Of a stretch of 64,000 bases of DNA, positions 1-11,296 are shown in pieces. Under the pieces are notes generated by a model that was not told the origin of the DNA, ran no database searches, and saw nothing but the letters and a program-made list of their open reading frames with translations. Location: the NCBI GenBank assembly GCA_001464895.1, contig LNEE01000051.1, positions 151,845-215,844 on the forward strand. The letters run 5' to 3'. The DNA comes from Betaproteobacteria bacterium Ga0077532. GTDB taxonomy: Bacteria; Pseudomonadota; Gammaproteobacteria; Burkholderiales; Ga0077523. The position numbers and the translations under genes were made by a program. Every line of letters begins with the position of its first letter. Position 1 is the first letter of the stretch.

Positions 1-284
1 ATGCGCAGGCGCCCCATGCCCTCGCGACGACCCGTGAGGATCTTGTGCGCGTACGCCTGATGCCCGACATCCCAGACGATGCGGTCGGCCGGCGTGTCGA
101 ACACGCGATGCAGCGCGACCGTCAGCTCGACCGTGCCGAGATTCGAGGCGAGGTGACCGCCGGTGCGGCCCACCGACTCGATCAGGAAATCGCGCAGCTC
201 CGTGGCGAGGCGCGACAACGCCCCGCGGGGGAGTGCCCGCAGATCCTGAGGGCTGTCGATGGTGGACAACAGCTGGAACGTCAT
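1..284 (-). CDS. dxs: 1-deoxy-D-xylulose-5-phosphate synthase, N-terminal part (cut by window edge)
   Basis: The frame reads [21 protein letters not shown] and continues with [14 protein letters not shown] and [16 protein letters not shown], the typical N-terminus of DXS, which condenses pyruvate and glyceraldehyde-3-phosphate with thiamine diphosphate as the first step of the MEP isoprenoid pathway. The ATG at 284-282 is preceded by GGGGGAGG, a good ribosome site. About 95 codons are visible and the rest lies beyond position 1. It follows bchO by 73 bp on the same strand, so it may be the last gene of the bch superoperon. That would link isoprenoid supply (phytol tail, carotenoids) to pigment synthesis. 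Confidence 0.9.
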   Translation of the reverse strand, partial: MTFQLLSTIDSPQDLRALPRGALSRLATELRDFLIESVGRTGGHLASNLGTVELTVALHRVFDTPADRIVWDVGHQAYAHKILTGRREGMGRLR

Positions 285-357
285 GAACGGTACCTCCCCC
301 GGGGCCGTACGGCCTGATTGTTCCGCCGCGCATCGAGCGTGCGAAGCGACGATGCCT

Positions 358-1323
358 TCATGTGGTGGCCCGCCCATCGGCATGGCGGGCAAGGTCGAGC
401 AGGAGCGTGGCAACGGTATCCGGTGCCTCTTCGTGGGCCAGATGGCCGAGGCCGGGCAGCGTGACGATGCGGGCTGTCGGCAGCAATGCCGCCACGTCGC
501 GCGCCTGGTCCGGCGGCACCGTGGCGTCCCGACTGCCGGCCACCAGAACGAGCGGCCGCGACAGGCGCGGCAGATCGCGTTCGAGCGGTGCGAGGTCCCA
601 CGCGGCCATCATGCGAAGTGCCCCGGCCACGTGCCCCGGATTGCCCGTCAACCGTGCGTACAGATCGACACCCTCGCGATCGAGGCGCGATCCGGTGCCG
701 GCGATGAGCCGCTCCACGGCCGCGCGGTCGGCGGCACGGCGTGCAAAGAGGCGATGCGCGAACGGTGTGGCGGCGAGGATCTGCGCCAGCGGTCGGAACA
801 CATGACCGGCGATGCCACGCCAGGGCAGCAGCGCACCGTTGAGCGACACCACCAGCGAAGGCGCGATCCGGCCGTCGAGACACATGCGGGCCAGGATCGC
901 GGCACCCGCGGAATGCCCCACCGCGACGACGGGTCGGACGTCGAGGACGCGCAGCAGCTGGGCGAGCCCGCGCGCCATGCCGGGGAGACCCGCACCGGCG
1001 TCATCCGTGCCCTGCGTGAATCCGTGCCCCGGCAGATCGGGGGCGATGACCGTGAAGTGCGCGGCGAGGAGCGGTGCCAGTGCGCGGAACGAATGCGTCG
1101 ACGATCCGGTGCCGTGCAACAGGAGCAGAACCGGGCCCTCGCCCATGCGCTGCACGTGCCATTGCCGCCCACCGGCGTTCACGAAGCGGCTCGTCTCGCG
1201 ATGGGGCCAGTGGGCGCCGTCGACCTCCCACTGCAGGCTCCCCGACGACACCGCCGAGGCATCGCGTTCCGGGGCACAGGCCAGTCCGTGCCAGGGATGT
1301 CCGGGTTCGAGCGGCGGCGTCAT
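358..1323 (-). CDS. bchO: BchO, alpha/beta hydrolase of the Mg-chelatase cluster
   Basis: A 321-aa alpha/beta hydrolase with the HG motif ([10 protein letters not shown], about residue 67) and the nucleophile elbow GHSAGA (Ser138). The C-terminal GLGHLAHEE supplies the usual histidine. BchO proteins sit with Mg-chelatase genes in purple bacteria and are proposed to assist Mg-protoporphyrin formation; their substrate is unknown. The ATG at 1323-1321 overlaps the bchD stop as ATGA, so translation is probably coupled. Confidence 0.9.
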   Translation of the reverse strand: MTPPLEPGHPWHGLACAPERDASAVSSGSLQWEVDGAHWPHRETSRFVNAGGRQWHVQRMGEGPVLLLLHGTGSSTHSFRALAPLLAAHFTVIAPDLPGHGFTQGTDDAGAGLPGMARGLAQLLRVLDVRPVVAVGHSAGAAILARMCLDGRIAPSLVVSLNGALLPWRGIAGHVFRPLAQILAATPFAHRLFARRAADRAAVERLIAGTGSRLDREGVDLYARLTGNPGHVAGALRMMAAWDLAPLERDLPRLSRPLVLVAGSRDATVPPDQARDVAALLPTARIVTLPGLGHLAHEEAPDTVATLLLDLARHADGRATT

Positions 1324-3143
1324 GAGCGCGCTCTCGGCGCAGAAGGTGAGCCGCCGGCGCGGATGGCACGCGAGACGACCGCGGCATCGGCGTACGGCAG
1401 CGGCAGATAGCGCGCCCCCATCTCGGCCGCAACCTCGGCGGCCGCCGCGCCCGGCCGCGGCGAAGTGTCGACGAGAACGGCGGCGTAGCCCGCAAGGCGT
1501 ACGCGACGCGCTGCGGAAACGGCATCCCGCGCGGCCTGGGCGCGATCGGTGGTGCCTTCGCGGCCGATGTTGGCGCGTCCGTCGGTCATGAGAACGATCA
1601 TCGGCGTGTCGCCCTTCCGCGCCACGGACTCGGCGAGCGTCACCGCCGCATCGATGCCGCAGGCGAGTGGCGTGCCGCCCCCACCGGGCAGACCCGCGAG
1701 GCTGCGCTTCACGCGCGTAAGCGACCGGGTGGGCGGCAGCAGCAGCTCCGCACTGCGCCCCCGGAATGCGACGAGTGCGACCTGGTCGCGGCGCACGTAG
1801 CAATCGGCGAGGAGCAGTTCCACGGCCCCCTTCGCTTCCGCGAGACGGTGCAGCGCGGACGACCCCGACGCATCGACGACGAAGATGGTGGTGGTGCCGG
1901 TGCGATGCTGGCGGCGGACGACGCGGAAGTCCTCGCGCCGCACGTCGATGAGGGCCTGCGCGGGCGCCGAACCCGAGGTCGCGCGTTCGCGGGCGCGGAC
2001 CGACTTCCACGGAGCTGCCACGCGCAGCGTCTCGATGACACCGAGCCGCAGCGGACCGCGCGGATCGCCGCGGCGCACGCCGACCACGCGTCCGCGCGCC
2101 GACTGCGCCGCCTGCTGCCCTGCGCGACCGGCCGAGGCCTGGCGCGAACGCGCGGCGCCACCGGCCAGGAGTTTCGCGAGAACATCGGCCGGGAGGGCTG
2201 CCTGTGCGGCGGCCACGATGCGGTCGTCGAGAGGATCGCCGCTGCCTTCGCCGGAGGAATCGCTGTCGCTCGCGTTGTTCTCCTGCGGGGACGGGTCGGC
2301 ATCGGCGGCTTCCTCGGGCGGCGCCGGTTCCGAATCCGATTCGTCCTGCGGGGTCGGCATGCGCGTCGCGCGCGGCGCCAGCACGAGCCGCGCTGCGACC
2401 AGGGCGTCCTCGTCGATGGTCTCGGCGCGGCCGGCGAGCGCGGCGGCGAGGCGCGCCACCTGCACGGCGCGCAACGAGACGCGCAGGGAATCGATCCCCA
2501 TGGCCGTGGCCGCGGCGCACAGGCCTTCGAGGACATCGTCGGTGGTCCGCACCTTGGGCAGCAGATCCCGCGCTTCGCGGATGCCGTTGCCGGGGGAGTC
2601 GATGCCGTCGGACAACGCCGACAGGCCGATCTCGCGGAGATCGATGTCGAAGGCGAGGCGGTCGGTCAGTGAGAACGGAACGCGCTCTTCCTCTTCGGCA
2701 CTCTCGTCGAGTGCGACGACGCCGCAGCGGGCCGGCATGCGCATCGCGATACCGTCGCGCTCCATCACGACCTCGCCCGCATCGAGCACCGCGGCGAATC
2801 GCGCTGCGGCACCGGGGCCGAGGCGCTCCGCCATGGCGAGGATGGCGACGCCGCCGTGCACGTCGGCCAGCAGACCGCGCTCCACGACGGGCGCGCCGGA
2901 TCGCAGGGTGGCCGCGAGGTCGAGCCCGCCGATCAACCGGCCATCGTCGATGTGGAGAGGTACGCGCCGGCTCGGCGTGCCCAATGGCAGACACACGTCG
3001 AGAAGCAGCAGCCACGCATCCCGGACAGGACCGGGTCGGGCACGCAGAAGCACGCCTCCCGCGGTGGCCGGATCGACCGCAAGCAGGCGCGCCGCCAGCA
3101 CTGCATCCTGCCAGCGCTCCCGTGCGGACGCCGCCGCCGTCAT
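1320..3143 (-). CDS. bchD: Magnesium chelatase subunit D
   Basis: A 607-aa subunit of the ATP-dependent chelatase that inserts Mg2+ into protoporphyrin IX. An AAA+-like N-terminal half without a normal Walker A is followed by an acidic, Pro-rich linker (about residues 265-305) and a C-terminal von Willebrand A domain with the MIDAS motif DASGSS (about 424-429) and a later GGGTPLACG loop. This is the standard BchD layout. The open frame extends upstream to 3203, but the ATG at 3143 is chosen because it lies 4 nt after the bchI stop and because the extra 20 residues are not BchD-like. It forms the I-D-O block with its neighbours and overlaps bchO by 4 bp. Confidence 0.93.
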   Translation of the reverse strand: MTAAASARERWQDAVLAARLLAVDPATAGGVLLRARPGPVRDAWLLLLDVCLPLGTPSRRVPLHIDDGRLIGGLDLAATLRSGAPVVERGLLADVHGGVAILAMAERLGPGAAARFAAVLDAGEVVMERDGIAMRMPARCGVVALDESAEEEERVPFSLTDRLAFDIDLREIGLSALSDGIDSPGNGIREARDLLPKVRTTDDVLEGLCAAATAMGIDSLRVSLRAVQVARLAAALAGRAETIDEDALVAARLVLAPRATRMPTPQDESDSEPAPPEEAADADPSPQENNASDSDSSGEGSGDPLDDRIVAAAQAALPADVLAKLLAGGAARSRQASAGRAGQQAAQSARGRVVGVRRGDPRGPLRLGVIETLRVAAPWKSVRARERATSGSAPAQALIDVRREDFRVVRRQHRTGTTTIFVVDASGSSALHRLAEAKGAVELLLADCYVRRDQVALVAFRGRSAELLLPPTRSLTRVKRSLAGLPGGGGTPLACGIDAAVTLAESVARKGDTPMIVLMTDGRANIGREGTTDRAQAARDAVSAARRVRLAGYAAVLVDTSPRPGAAAAEVAAEMGARYLPLPYADAAVVSRAIRAGGSPSAPRARS

Positions 3144-3147
3144 GGCA

Positions 3148-4281
3148 TCAGCTCCCGAAGAGCTCGGCCACGGCGCGTTCCACCCGCGTGGTGGAACCGG
3201 CATCGTCCAGCGGATTGCGGCGCAGCCGGTGACGCAGGGCGACGGGCGCCATGCGCTTCAGGTGCGCGTCGGTCACTTCGGCATCGCCCTCGAGCGCCGC
3301 GAGCGCCCGCGACGTGCGCATCAGGGTCAGCTCGCCACGCAGTCCATCGGTGCCGAGCTTCATGCAGAGTTCGGCCGCGCGCTCGAGCGCCGCGTCGGGC
3401 ACGACCACATCGGGCAGTCGTTCGCGGGCCGCGACGATGCGCCGGCGAAGCTTGTCCTCCTCCTTCTTCCACTTCGCGACGAAGGCCTCGGGTTCGCGTT
3501 CGTACGCATCGCGACGCTTCACGACTTCAACCCGCGTGGGCAGGTCGGTCGGCGTGCGGACTTCGACCGACAAACCGAAGCGGTCGAGCAGCTGCGGCCG
3601 CAGTTCGCCCTCCTCCGGATTGCCACTGCCGATCAGCACGAACCGCGCGGGATGGCGGATGCCGAGACCGTCGCGCTCCACGACGTTCTCCCCCGAGGCG
3701 GCGACGTCGAGCAGCACGTCCACCAGGTGATCCTCGAGGAGGTTCACCTCGTCGATGTAGAGGAAGCCCCGATTGGCGCGCGCCAGCAGACCAGGCTCGA
3801 ACGCCTTCACGCCGTGGGCGAGGGCGCGTTCGAGATCGAGGGCGCCGACCACGCGGTCCTCGGTGGCGCCGAGCGGGAGGTCGACCACCGGGACCGGCAC
3901 GAGATGACTGCGCAGCTTCGTGGTGGCGTCGCGGCACTGGTCGCAGCATCCGGCACACGCGTTGGGCGCGCATGAGTACGGGCAGTTCTCCACGGCTTTC
4001 ATCGGAGGCAGCAACGCAGCGAGCGCGCGGACCGTCGTGGACTTGCCCGTGCCGCGATCGCCGAAGACGAGCACGCCGCCCACGGAAGGATCCACCGCGG
4101 CAATCGTGAGGGCGAGACGCATCTCCTCCTGGCCCACGATCGCGGTGAAGGGGAAGACGCGCCCGGCCGGCTGCCGTGATGATGCCGTTCGCTTCGCACG
4201 CGGTGTGGCGCCCGCAGGCTCCGCGCCCGCCTGCCCTGTGCCGTCGTCCAGATGTTCAGCCATGCCCATGCTCGATTCCAT
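3148..4281 (-). CDS. bchI: Magnesium chelatase ATPase subunit I
   Basis: A 377-aa AAA+ ATPase that assembles as a ring with BchD and drives Mg insertion by BchH. It has Walker [10 protein letters not shown] (residues 74-82), Walker [11 protein letters not shown], the chelatase-specific [15 protein letters not shown] cysteine region, and sensor [21 protein letters not shown]. The N-terminus has three possible Met starts (4281, 4269, 4263), and the first ~40 residues are low-complexity and not conserved. It lies 15 bp downstream of puhE. Confidence 0.95.
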   Translation of the reverse strand: MESSMGMAEHLDDGTGQAGAEPAGATPRAKRTASSRQPAGRVFPFTAIVGQEEMRLALTIAAVDPSVGGVLVFGDRGTGKSTTVRALAALLPPMKAVENCPYSCAPNACAGCCDQCRDATTKLRSHLVPVPVVDLPLGATEDRVVGALDLERALAHGVKAFEPGLLARANRGFLYIDEVNLLEDHLVDVLLDVAASGENVVERDGLGIRHPARFVLIGSGNPEEGELRPQLLDRFGLSVEVRTPTDLPTRVEVVKRRDAYEREPEAFVAKWKKEEDKLRRRIVAARERLPDVVVPDAALERAAELCMKLGTDGLRGELTLMRTSRALAALEGDAEVTDAHLKRMAPVALRHRLRRNPLDDAGSTTRVERAVAELFGS

Positions 4282-4296
4282 CCGTGGATCCTTGCT

Positions 4297-5088
4297 TCAT
4301 TCGCGCGCGAGGGCGGGCACGGGATCGCGACCCCGTGTGCCCAGGCCCCAGCGCCAGAGTTCGTTCACCGGCAGCGGGAGCACGAGGAACCAGTGTTCCA
4401 GGGTGGCCAGCACCAGCAGGGTTGCGATGAGAGTGAGTCCGGTGCGACCACCGTCCTCCAGTCCGGGCGCCATGAGGCGCTGCACGACGCCCGCGGCAAG
4501 CAGCGTGGCGACGGTCACGGACACCGGGAACAGCGCGTTCATCTGGGACGACCCGAAATAGCTGCCGACGTAGCGCAGGTGCGGTGGGAGCAGAGCCTCG
4601 CTCCGGTTCCTGACACCGAGAAACAGGTTGAGCTTGGTGCTGAGCCGCATGCCCGCGAGGGCGACGAATATCCAGGTGCCCGTCTGGTTGGGGGCATCGA
4701 GCGTCACGATCACCATGACGATGGCAGTCGCGAGGATGGCGACCTCGTGCCAGAGAACAGCCAGCACCGCCTCGACGAAGCGTGGCCAGCCCCTGACCCC
4801 CGGCGTGCACCTCACGCGCCGAGGACCGGACACGAAGCCCATCAGGAAAGCCATCTCGTGCCACGCCCACGCGCCGAGTCCGCAGGCGAATCCGAGATAC
4901 GCACCGCGGACCGACGTATCGTCGCGCAGAACTGCAAGACCGAGCAGGGCCGACACGAGCAGGACGGTCGCGCCGAGCATGCTCCACTGGAACGTGCGCC
5001 GCGGCAGACCGTCGAGCCAGAAGACCACCCCCGTGCTGCCCCACCAGGCGAGCAGCACGAACAGGACGGGGAGGAAGTGGTCGGTCAT
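4297..5088 (-). CDS. puhE: PuhE, photosynthetic complex assembly protein 2
   Basis: A 263-aa polytopic membrane protein of the PuhE (DUF3623) family, with about seven hydrophobic helices. It is needed for normal reaction-centre and pigment levels in Rhodobacter; its mechanism is unknown. The family-like stretches are FACGLGAWAWHEMAFLMGF and a C-terminal LEHWFLVLPLPVNELW. The start at 5088 gives the family length and follows the acsF stop (5103) by 14 bp. The frame stays open upstream to 5565 inside acsF; that extension is antisense-like and was rejected. Confidence 0.9.
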   Translation of the reverse strand: MTDHFLPVLFVLLAWWGSTGVVFWLDGLPRRTFQWSMLGATVLLVSALLGLAVLRDDTSVRGAYLGFACGLGAWAWHEMAFLMGFVSGPRRVRCTPGVRGWPRFVEAVLAVLWHEVAILATAIVMVIVTLDAPNQTGTWIFVALAGMRLSTKLNLFLGVRNRSEALLPPHLRYVGSYFGSSQMNALFPVSVTVATLLAAGVVQRLMAPGLEDGGRTGLTLIATLLVLATLEHWFLVLPLPVNELWRWGLGTRGRDPVPALARE

Positions 5089-5102
5089 CGCGGGCTCCGC
5101 AC

Positions 5103-6170
5103 TCACCAAGCCGGCGAGAGGCGGACCTGGCTCGGCACTTCGTTGGGAATGCTCGGGATGAAGTACAGCCTGCCGAACGCAGCCACCGCGGCCACCGCGA
5201 GACCCGCACGCTTCACGAGACCGATCACGCCACCCTGCTCCTTGGCCGCCGCGGTCGCTTCGGCGATGCGCCGCAGGCGTTCGAGGCCGGCACGGAAGGC
5301 CGGATGATCGAGATCGAGCGTGAGCGGGAACACCTGACGCGTGATCTCGGAGGTGATGCGGAAGACGTTGAAGTCGTACTCGGTGGAATCGAGACCGAGC
5401 GCCTGATGCAGTTCGGGCCGCGTGTGGTCGCGCACGTACATCGTGGAGAACACGGCGAGGACGAAGAACTTGATCCAGAGCCGGTTGTGGCCGCGCAGCA
5501 GTTCGGGGTGTGCGCGCATCAGGAGGGCAAAGGCCTCGCCGTGCCGGAACTCGTCGTTGCACCACCGTTCGAACCAGCGAAAGATGGGATGGAACCGATG
5601 CTCGGGATGACGCTCGAGCTGGCGGTAGATCGAGATGTACCGGGCGTAGCCGATCTTCTCGGACAGGTACGTCGCGTAGAAGATGAACTTCGGACGGAAG
5701 TACGTGTACGCCTTCTCGCGCTTCAGGAAACCCAGATCCACCGCAAGACCGAAATCACGCAGCGACTGGTTGATGAAGCCGGCGTGCCGGGCCTCGTCGC
5801 GCGCCATGTACTCCATGAGCTTCTTGATCTCGGGGTTCGTGACGTTCTTCTTGATCTCGGTGTAGAGCACGCAGCCGGAAAACTCGGCCGTCACCGAACT
5901 GATCAGGAAGTCGAGGAACTCCTTGCGCAGCGCTTCGGGCAGCTCGCGGACCTCGGCGGCGAACTGCGGCGTGCGCTCGAAGTGCTCGGCGTTCACGTCG
6001 CGTTCGAACTCGGCCATCATGGCATCCCACTCGCCGCGGACCGGCGTGACGTCGAGGCGATCCATGGCGGCGAAATCGGTGGTGTAGAAGCGCGGGCTGA
6101 GCAGCGTGTCGGTGTGGGCGAGGCGCGTCGCGTCTTCTGCGGTGGCGATTTCCGGGTGGGTGATGTTCAT
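5103..6170 (-). CDS. acsF: Oxygen-dependent Mg-protoporphyrin IX monomethyl ester cyclase AcsF
   Basis: A 355-aa diiron oxygenase that forms ring E of bacteriochlorophyll from Mg-protoporphyrin monomethyl ester using O2. The iron-binding motifs are DEARH (Glu126, His129) and NDEFRH (Glu207, His210), with a further Glu near residue 96-105. The ATG at 6170 is preceded by AGGAGA, so the 22 extra residues of the longer open frame were not included. No anaerobic cyclase bchE is seen in the window, so ring E formation in this cluster appears oxygen dependent. It sits between puhC and puhE. Confidence 0.95.
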   Translation of the reverse strand: MNITHPEIATAEDATRLAHTDTLLSPRFYTTDFAAMDRLDVTPVRGEWDAMMAEFERDVNAEHFERTPQFAAEVRELPEALRKEFLDFLISSVTAEFSGCVLYTEIKKNVTNPEIKKLMEYMARDEARHAGFINQSLRDFGLAVDLGFLKREKAYTYFRPKFIFYATYLSEKIGYARYISIYRQLERHPEHRFHPIFRWFERWCNDEFRHGEAFALLMRAHPELLRGHNRLWIKFFVLAVFSTMYVRDHTRPELHQALGLDSTEYDFNVFRITSEITRQVFPLTLDLDHPAFRAGLERLRRIAEATAAAKEQGGVIGLVKRAGLAVAAVAAFGRLYFIPSIPNEVPSQVRLSPAW

Positions 6171-6252
6171 CGGATTCTCCTGGTGTCGGGGTGGCCGGCA
6201 GACGGATTCGAGCCGCCGCGGGGAGTCATTGCGCACGTGCCGGCGCGGTTGT

Positions 6253-6705
6253 TCATCGCGCCTGTCCGGGCGGCGTCAGAAAGCGGGCGAACGAGGTGAC
6301 ATTGGTGGACCCGAAGGCCTCCAGATCCACGACGCGCCCGTTGGTGGGGTCTTCGAGCGTGAGCCTGCCGTCGGACCGCGCCGTCAGACGGAACGGGGTC
6401 TCCTGGCCGATGCTGGCGCGACGGCGCTCGCGGGCGAATCCGCGCATGGTGGCGCGCACGAAGTTGTCCTGGCCGGCGGGCAGCACCTGCACGTAGGTCG
6501 GATCGCGGGCGTCGCGCACCGTGATACCGCCGTCTTCACGATCGTCGAAGAACAGCTCCCGCGCCACGACCGTCTGGGCAGGCGCCTCGGCGGGCGCGGG
6601 CATCAGCCGGACGAACGCCACCAGCAAGAGCGAAGCGATGACCAGCGCACCGGCTCCGATCAGCGGAATGCGCGGGACGGATTCGTGGGCGTGGGAGTGG
6701 CTCAT
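6253..6705 (-). CDS. puhC: PuhC, reaction-centre/LH1 assembly protein
   Basis: A 150-aa protein with one N-terminal membrane helix (about residues 14-34) and a periplasmic domain, matching the PuhC photosynthetic complex assembly family. The tracts [13 protein letters not shown] and [14 protein letters not shown] are typical. PuhC promotes RC-LH1 core assembly. It lies 7 bp after puhB and 82 bp before acsF. Confidence 0.87.
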   Translation of the reverse strand: MSHSHAHESVPRIPLIGAGALVIASLLLVAFVRLMPAPAEAPAQTVVARELFFDDREDGGITVRDARDPTYVQVLPAGQDNFVRATMRGFARERRRASIGQETPFRLTARSDGRLTLEDPTNGRVVDLEAFGSTNVTSFARFLTPPGQAR

Positions 6706-6712
6706 GGCGGCG

Positions 6713-7378
6713 TCAACCTGTCATCACTGCATTGGAGATGCGCACCTGGCGCGGCTCGCGTGCCGGCAGGGACGGGCTGTTCGCCTCGGCTGCGGGAGCC
6801 GCGGCCAGGGCTGCCTGCAGTGCGCCAGCGAGAATCGCAGCCACCTTCTGCGGCTCCGCGATCCCGCGCAGCATGGGCTGCGGGCGTGAGAGCTTCCACG
6901 GACGCACATGCGGCCAGAGGTGAAGCCATGCGATGCGGTCGCTGCCGAGGAGCGTGAGCGTGATGTCGCCGGTGCCGTCGCCATGGACGGCGAGGCCAGC
7001 GGTGTCGACCACCTTGTACGGCAGGTTCACCGTCATCGGCAAGGCGACACCGAAGCGCATCACGACGCGCCGGTCGGTGATCGTGTAGACGGTCGCGCGG
7101 GCGTTCAGCCGGCCGAGGAGCGCGAGCACGGCCAGACCAGCGAGCGCGAGGGGCAGCACTCCGAGCACGGCCATGGCGGTGTCGGCGGCCCCGTGTCCGT
7201 CGGCAAGATGCGCGACCGCGCGCCACGTCATCAGAATCGCGAAGTAGATCGCGACGCCGCGCACATGGAAGGCCCGCAGCGCGAGTGCCTTCGACGTGGG
7301 GCTTCCCTGCCACAGGATGCGTTCGCCGGCCGGTGGCGTGGCCGGGAGCCCGCGCACGGGCTCGAAGTCGTGCTCCAT
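6713..7378 (-). CDS. puhB: PuhB, photosynthetic complex assembly protein (PH-like)
   Basis: A 221-aa membrane protein with a start MEHDFEPVRGLP and the conserved GERILWQGSP, two to three membrane helices, and a bacterial PH-type segment (TVYTITDRRVVMRFG). PuhB assists reaction-centre assembly. The ATG at 7378 lies 2 nt after the puhA stop. The longer open frame up to 7660 is antisense-like. Confidence 0.9.
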   Translation of the reverse strand: MEHDFEPVRGLPATPPAGERILWQGSPTSKALALRAFHVRGVAIYFAILMTWRAVAHLADGHGAADTAMAVLGVLPLALAGLAVLALLGRLNARATVYTITDRRVVMRFGVALPMTVNLPYKVVDTAGLAVHGDGTGDITLTLLGSDRIAWLHLWPHVRPWKLSRPQPMLRGIAEPQKVAAILAGALQAALAAAPAAEANSPSLPAREPRQVRISNAVMTG

Positions 7379-7380
7379 CG

Positions 7381-8151
7381 TCACAGCAGCGGCTCCTGCC
7401 GGAACGGCGTGGCGTACAGATGCCCACCCGCGTAGTAGCCCATGATCTTGTCCTCTTCGAGCAGCGTGACCTGCTCGGGATTGCGCAGGCCCGGCACGTT
7501 CGCGAAGTGGCGCGCGTGGATGGACATCACCTTCACCTGCCGCCGGCCACCGTCGACGCGTGACATGTTGAAGGGGAGCAGGACGGTGCGCTGCGAGCCC
7601 GTGAGGGCGACCTCGAAGTAGCGCACGAGGATTTCGGAGCGATCCACCCAGACGTCGCACACGGTGCCGGCCACCTTGCCGTCGTCACCCACGACATCCA
7701 TGCCGCGCGGATCGGGATCTTCCGTGGCGAGGGAGAAGTGGCTGTCGGCGCGCAGCGGAACGATCTTCGGCTCGCCTTCGAACGTCAGGTCGGGGACGTC
7801 GGCACGCTCGGCCCATGCGGCGGGGCCGACACCGTCGACCATCGGATCCCCCGTGGGCTCCAGGGGGGCGCCGAGCCACGGACCGATGGGCTTCGCGTGG
7901 ATGGGCCGGGTGTCGGCCTTGCCGTTCGGCGCGCTGACCGTGCCACCGTGCGGCAACAGGTAGGTCTTTGCCGACGGGATGGCGGGGAAACCCTGCACGA
8001 TGATCCGGCCACCGGAACGGTCGGACTCGAGCGGGTAGCCCTCACGCTTGTTCTCCTGGTGCAGGTAGTAGATCAGCCCTGCGAAGAAGATCCAGAAGCC
8101 GTAGAGAACGAGTTGGGCCACATCGATGTAGCCGTTGATGCCAGCGTGCAT
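7381..8151 (-). CDS. puhA: Photosynthetic reaction centre subunit H
   Basis: A 256-aa subunit H with a single N-terminal membrane helix (about residues 11-31, LVLYGFWIFFAGLIYYLHQE) and a large cytoplasmic PRC-barrel domain. The blocks PRGMDVVGDDGKVAGTV and DVWVDRSE are diagnostic. It caps the L/M core and shapes proton uptake to QB. The L, M and C genes (puf operon) are not in this window. Confidence 0.97.
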   Translation of the reverse strand: MHAGINGYIDVAQLVLYGFWIFFAGLIYYLHQENKREGYPLESDRSGGRIIVQGFPAIPSAKTYLLPHGGTVSAPNGKADTRPIHAKPIGPWLGAPLEPTGDPMVDGVGPAAWAERADVPDLTFEGEPKIVPLRADSHFSLATEDPDPRGMDVVGDDGKVAGTVCDVWVDRSEILVRYFEVALTGSQRTVLLPFNMSRVDGGRRQVKVMSIHARHFANVPGLRNPEQVTLLEEDKIMGYYAGGHLYATPFRQEPLL

Positions 8152-8181
8152 GCTTCGTACTCCTTCTTGCGTTGGCGTGTG

Positions 8182-9639
8182 TCAGCCGGGAAATTCCGCG
8201 AGGCCGAAACGGGCCTGCGGGACGTGCGGTACCTGACGTCCGGCGCCACGGGCCCGCACGAGCGGTCCGATGGCGATGAGCGTGGCGAAAAGCAGCAGCA
8301 ACTCCAGGTGGTAGACCACCCCGTATCCGGTGGCCGGCCCGGTGAGGGCCGGGCCGAGCAACTCGCGCGCGGCGAGCGCCGAGGCGCCATCGCGGATCAG
8401 TCCTCCCAGGGCGATCGCGCTTCCGGCCGCGGTGGCCTGCACGGCACCCCAGACACCGAGGGCGAGACCGCGCTGGCCGCTGGCATCGAGACCACTGGTA
8501 TCCAGACCCATGGCTACCGTAAGCGTGCCCACCGAGAAGAGGCCGGCACCGAAGCCGATGAGGGCCGCGCCGATGCGGAAGAGCAGCGGGGAATCGAACG
8601 GTGCCGCGAGGATCACGGACGCGAAGGCCGCGAGCCCCACGAGCCCACCCATGCCGGCGAGCCGGTACGGATCGGCGCCACGGGCGAGACCACGGGCGGC
8701 GAGGGCGAAGGCAGCGAGGGTGCCCCCGGCCATCAACGCAGTGAGCACGGTGGTCGCACCGACACCGAGACCGAGGATCTGACCACCGTAGGGTTCCAGC
8801 AGGATGTCCTGCATCCCGAACGCTGCGGTCCCGAGCGCCGTGGCGACGAGGAATCGCAGCACGTTCGGCTGGGCGACGAAGCTGCGCCAGGCCGCGCGAA
8901 AGTCCGGACGGGACTCGGCCGCCTGCGCACGGTCGGGATTCCGGGCCTCCTGCTTCCACAGGGCGATCAGGTTCAGCACCATCGTCGCCGCGGCTGCGCC
9001 CTGCACCACCTGGATCAGCTGCACCTGGCGGAAATCGGAGAGCAGGAACCCGAAGAGGAGTGCACTGCCGACGGTGCCGAGCAACAGCATCACGTAGAGC
9101 AGCGCGACGACCCGCGGCCGCGACTCAGGCGGCGCGAGATCAGCGGCCAGTGCGAGCCCGGCCGTCTGCGTGGTGTGCATGCCGGCGCCCACCAGGAGGA
9201 ATGCGATCGCGGCACCGGCCTGCCCGATCCAGAGCGGCCCATGCGTATCGCCCGACAGCACGAGAAGCGCGAACGGCATGATGGCGAAGCCGCCGAACTG
9301 CAGCAGCGTGCCCATCCAGAGGTACGGCACCCGGCGCCAGCCGAGCGGGGACCGACGGTGATCGGAGCGGAAGCCGACGAGCGCGCGAAACGGCGCGAAC
9401 ACGAGGGGCAGCGCGACCATGAGCGCAACGAGCCACGTCGGCACACCCAGCTCGACGATCATGACGCGATTCAGCGTGCCGTTCAGAAGCACGATTGCCA
9501 TGCCGACGGACACCTGGAACAACGACAGGCGCAGCAACCGCCCGAGCGGCAGCTCGGCAGTGGCGGCGTCGGCGAACGGCAGCAGCCGGGTGCCGACGCG
9601 CAGCCATTGGCGGGAGAGCGTGTCGTTCAGGCGGCTCAC
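8182..9639 (-). CDS. lhaA: LhaA, light-harvesting 1 assembly factor (PucC/BCD family MFS)
   Basis: A 485-aa, about 12-helix membrane protein of the PucC/LhaA branch of the major facilitator superfamily, which helps insert bacteriochlorophyll into LH1. Typical family text includes LNGTLNRVMIVELGVP, FGMQDILLEPYGGQ and SGQRGLALGVWGAVQA. A GTG start at 9639 is chosen because it forms a GTGA overlap with the bchM stop. The longer frame up to 9711 adds non-conserved residues. It is a paralogue of the protein at 22546-23952. Confidence 0.9.
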   Translation of the reverse strand: MSRLNDTLSRQWLRVGTRLLPFADAATAELPLGRLLRLSLFQVSVGMAIVLLNGTLNRVMIVELGVPTWLVALMVALPLVFAPFRALVGFRSDHRRSPLGWRRVPYLWMGTLLQFGGFAIMPFALLVLSGDTHGPLWIGQAGAAIAFLLVGAGMHTTQTAGLALAADLAPPESRPRVVALLYVMLLLGTVGSALLFGFLLSDFRQVQLIQVVQGAAAATMVLNLIALWKQEARNPDRAQAAESRPDFRAAWRSFVAQPNVLRFLVATALGTAAFGMQDILLEPYGGQILGLGVGATTVLTALMAGGTLAAFALAARGLARGADPYRLAGMGGLVGLAAFASVILAAPFDSPLLFRIGAALIGFGAGLFSVGTLTVAMGLDTSGLDASGQRGLALGVWGAVQATAAGSAIALGGLIRDGASALAARELLGPALTGPATGYGVVYHLELLLLFATLIAIGPLVRARGAGRQVPHVPQARFGLAEFPG

Positions 9640-10336
9640 GACCGGGCGAGCTCCAGGGCCTGGGACTTGTAGAAGCCCGACTGGACGCGTCGGGTACGGC
9701 CGATCTGCCAACCGGAGAGCGCCGCCGACTTGCCGATCCGGCGGCGCAGATTCGCCTCGGCGATCGGTTCGATGGCGGGTGCGCGATCGCCGCGCGGGAA
9801 GAGGCGGCCCACCGCGTGCATCACGCTGAGGGCGGGCGTGCGGGGCGCGAAGGTGAACAGGACTCCGCGCGAGGTGCGCGCCGCCAGCCCTTCGAGCACG
9901 CCGACCATGTCGGGCGCGATGTAGTGGATCAGGGAATCCATGCCCACCACGAAATCGAACCGGCCGAGTGCGGGGTCGAGCATGTCACCGACGCGGAAGT
10001 CGATGCGGCCGTTGCCGAGCTGGCTGGGCAGGCGCTCGCGGGCGAGATCGACGAGCGTCGGCGAGAGGTCCACCGCGACGACGCTGGCACCGCGTCGTGC
10101 CGCTTCGACCGAGAGGGCGCCCGTTCCGCATCCGGCATCCAGGAGGCGGCAGCCGCGGAGGTCCGCGGGCAGCCAGTCGAGGAGCGTCGCACGCATCGTG
10201 TCGCGACCAGCCCGGACCGTCGCGCGCACGCGGCTGACCGGCGCGTCGGACGTGAGCCGCGACCAGGCATCGGCCGCGGTGCGATCGAAGTAGTGCTCCA
10301 GCTCGCCGCGGCGTTCGAGGTAGGTGGTGTTCTGCA

Positions 10337-10337
<1 letters not shown>
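9636..10337 (-). CDS. bchM: Mg-protoporphyrin IX O-methyltransferase
   Basis: A 233-aa SAM-dependent methyltransferase that methylates the C13 propionate of Mg-protoporphyrin, making the substrate for AcsF. The SAM-binding motif LLDAGCGTGALSV is at about 65-77, followed by VVAVDLSPTLVDLAR and VGMDSLIHY. The ATG at 10337 shares one base with the bchL stop (TGATG). Confidence 0.95.

Positions 10338-11296
<959 letters not shown>

Noticed and set aside
1885..3975. A 696-codon plus-strand frame opposite bchI/bchD
   Set aside because: Antisense to conserved Mg-chelatase genes, with a Ser/Arg-rich composition typical of shadow frames.
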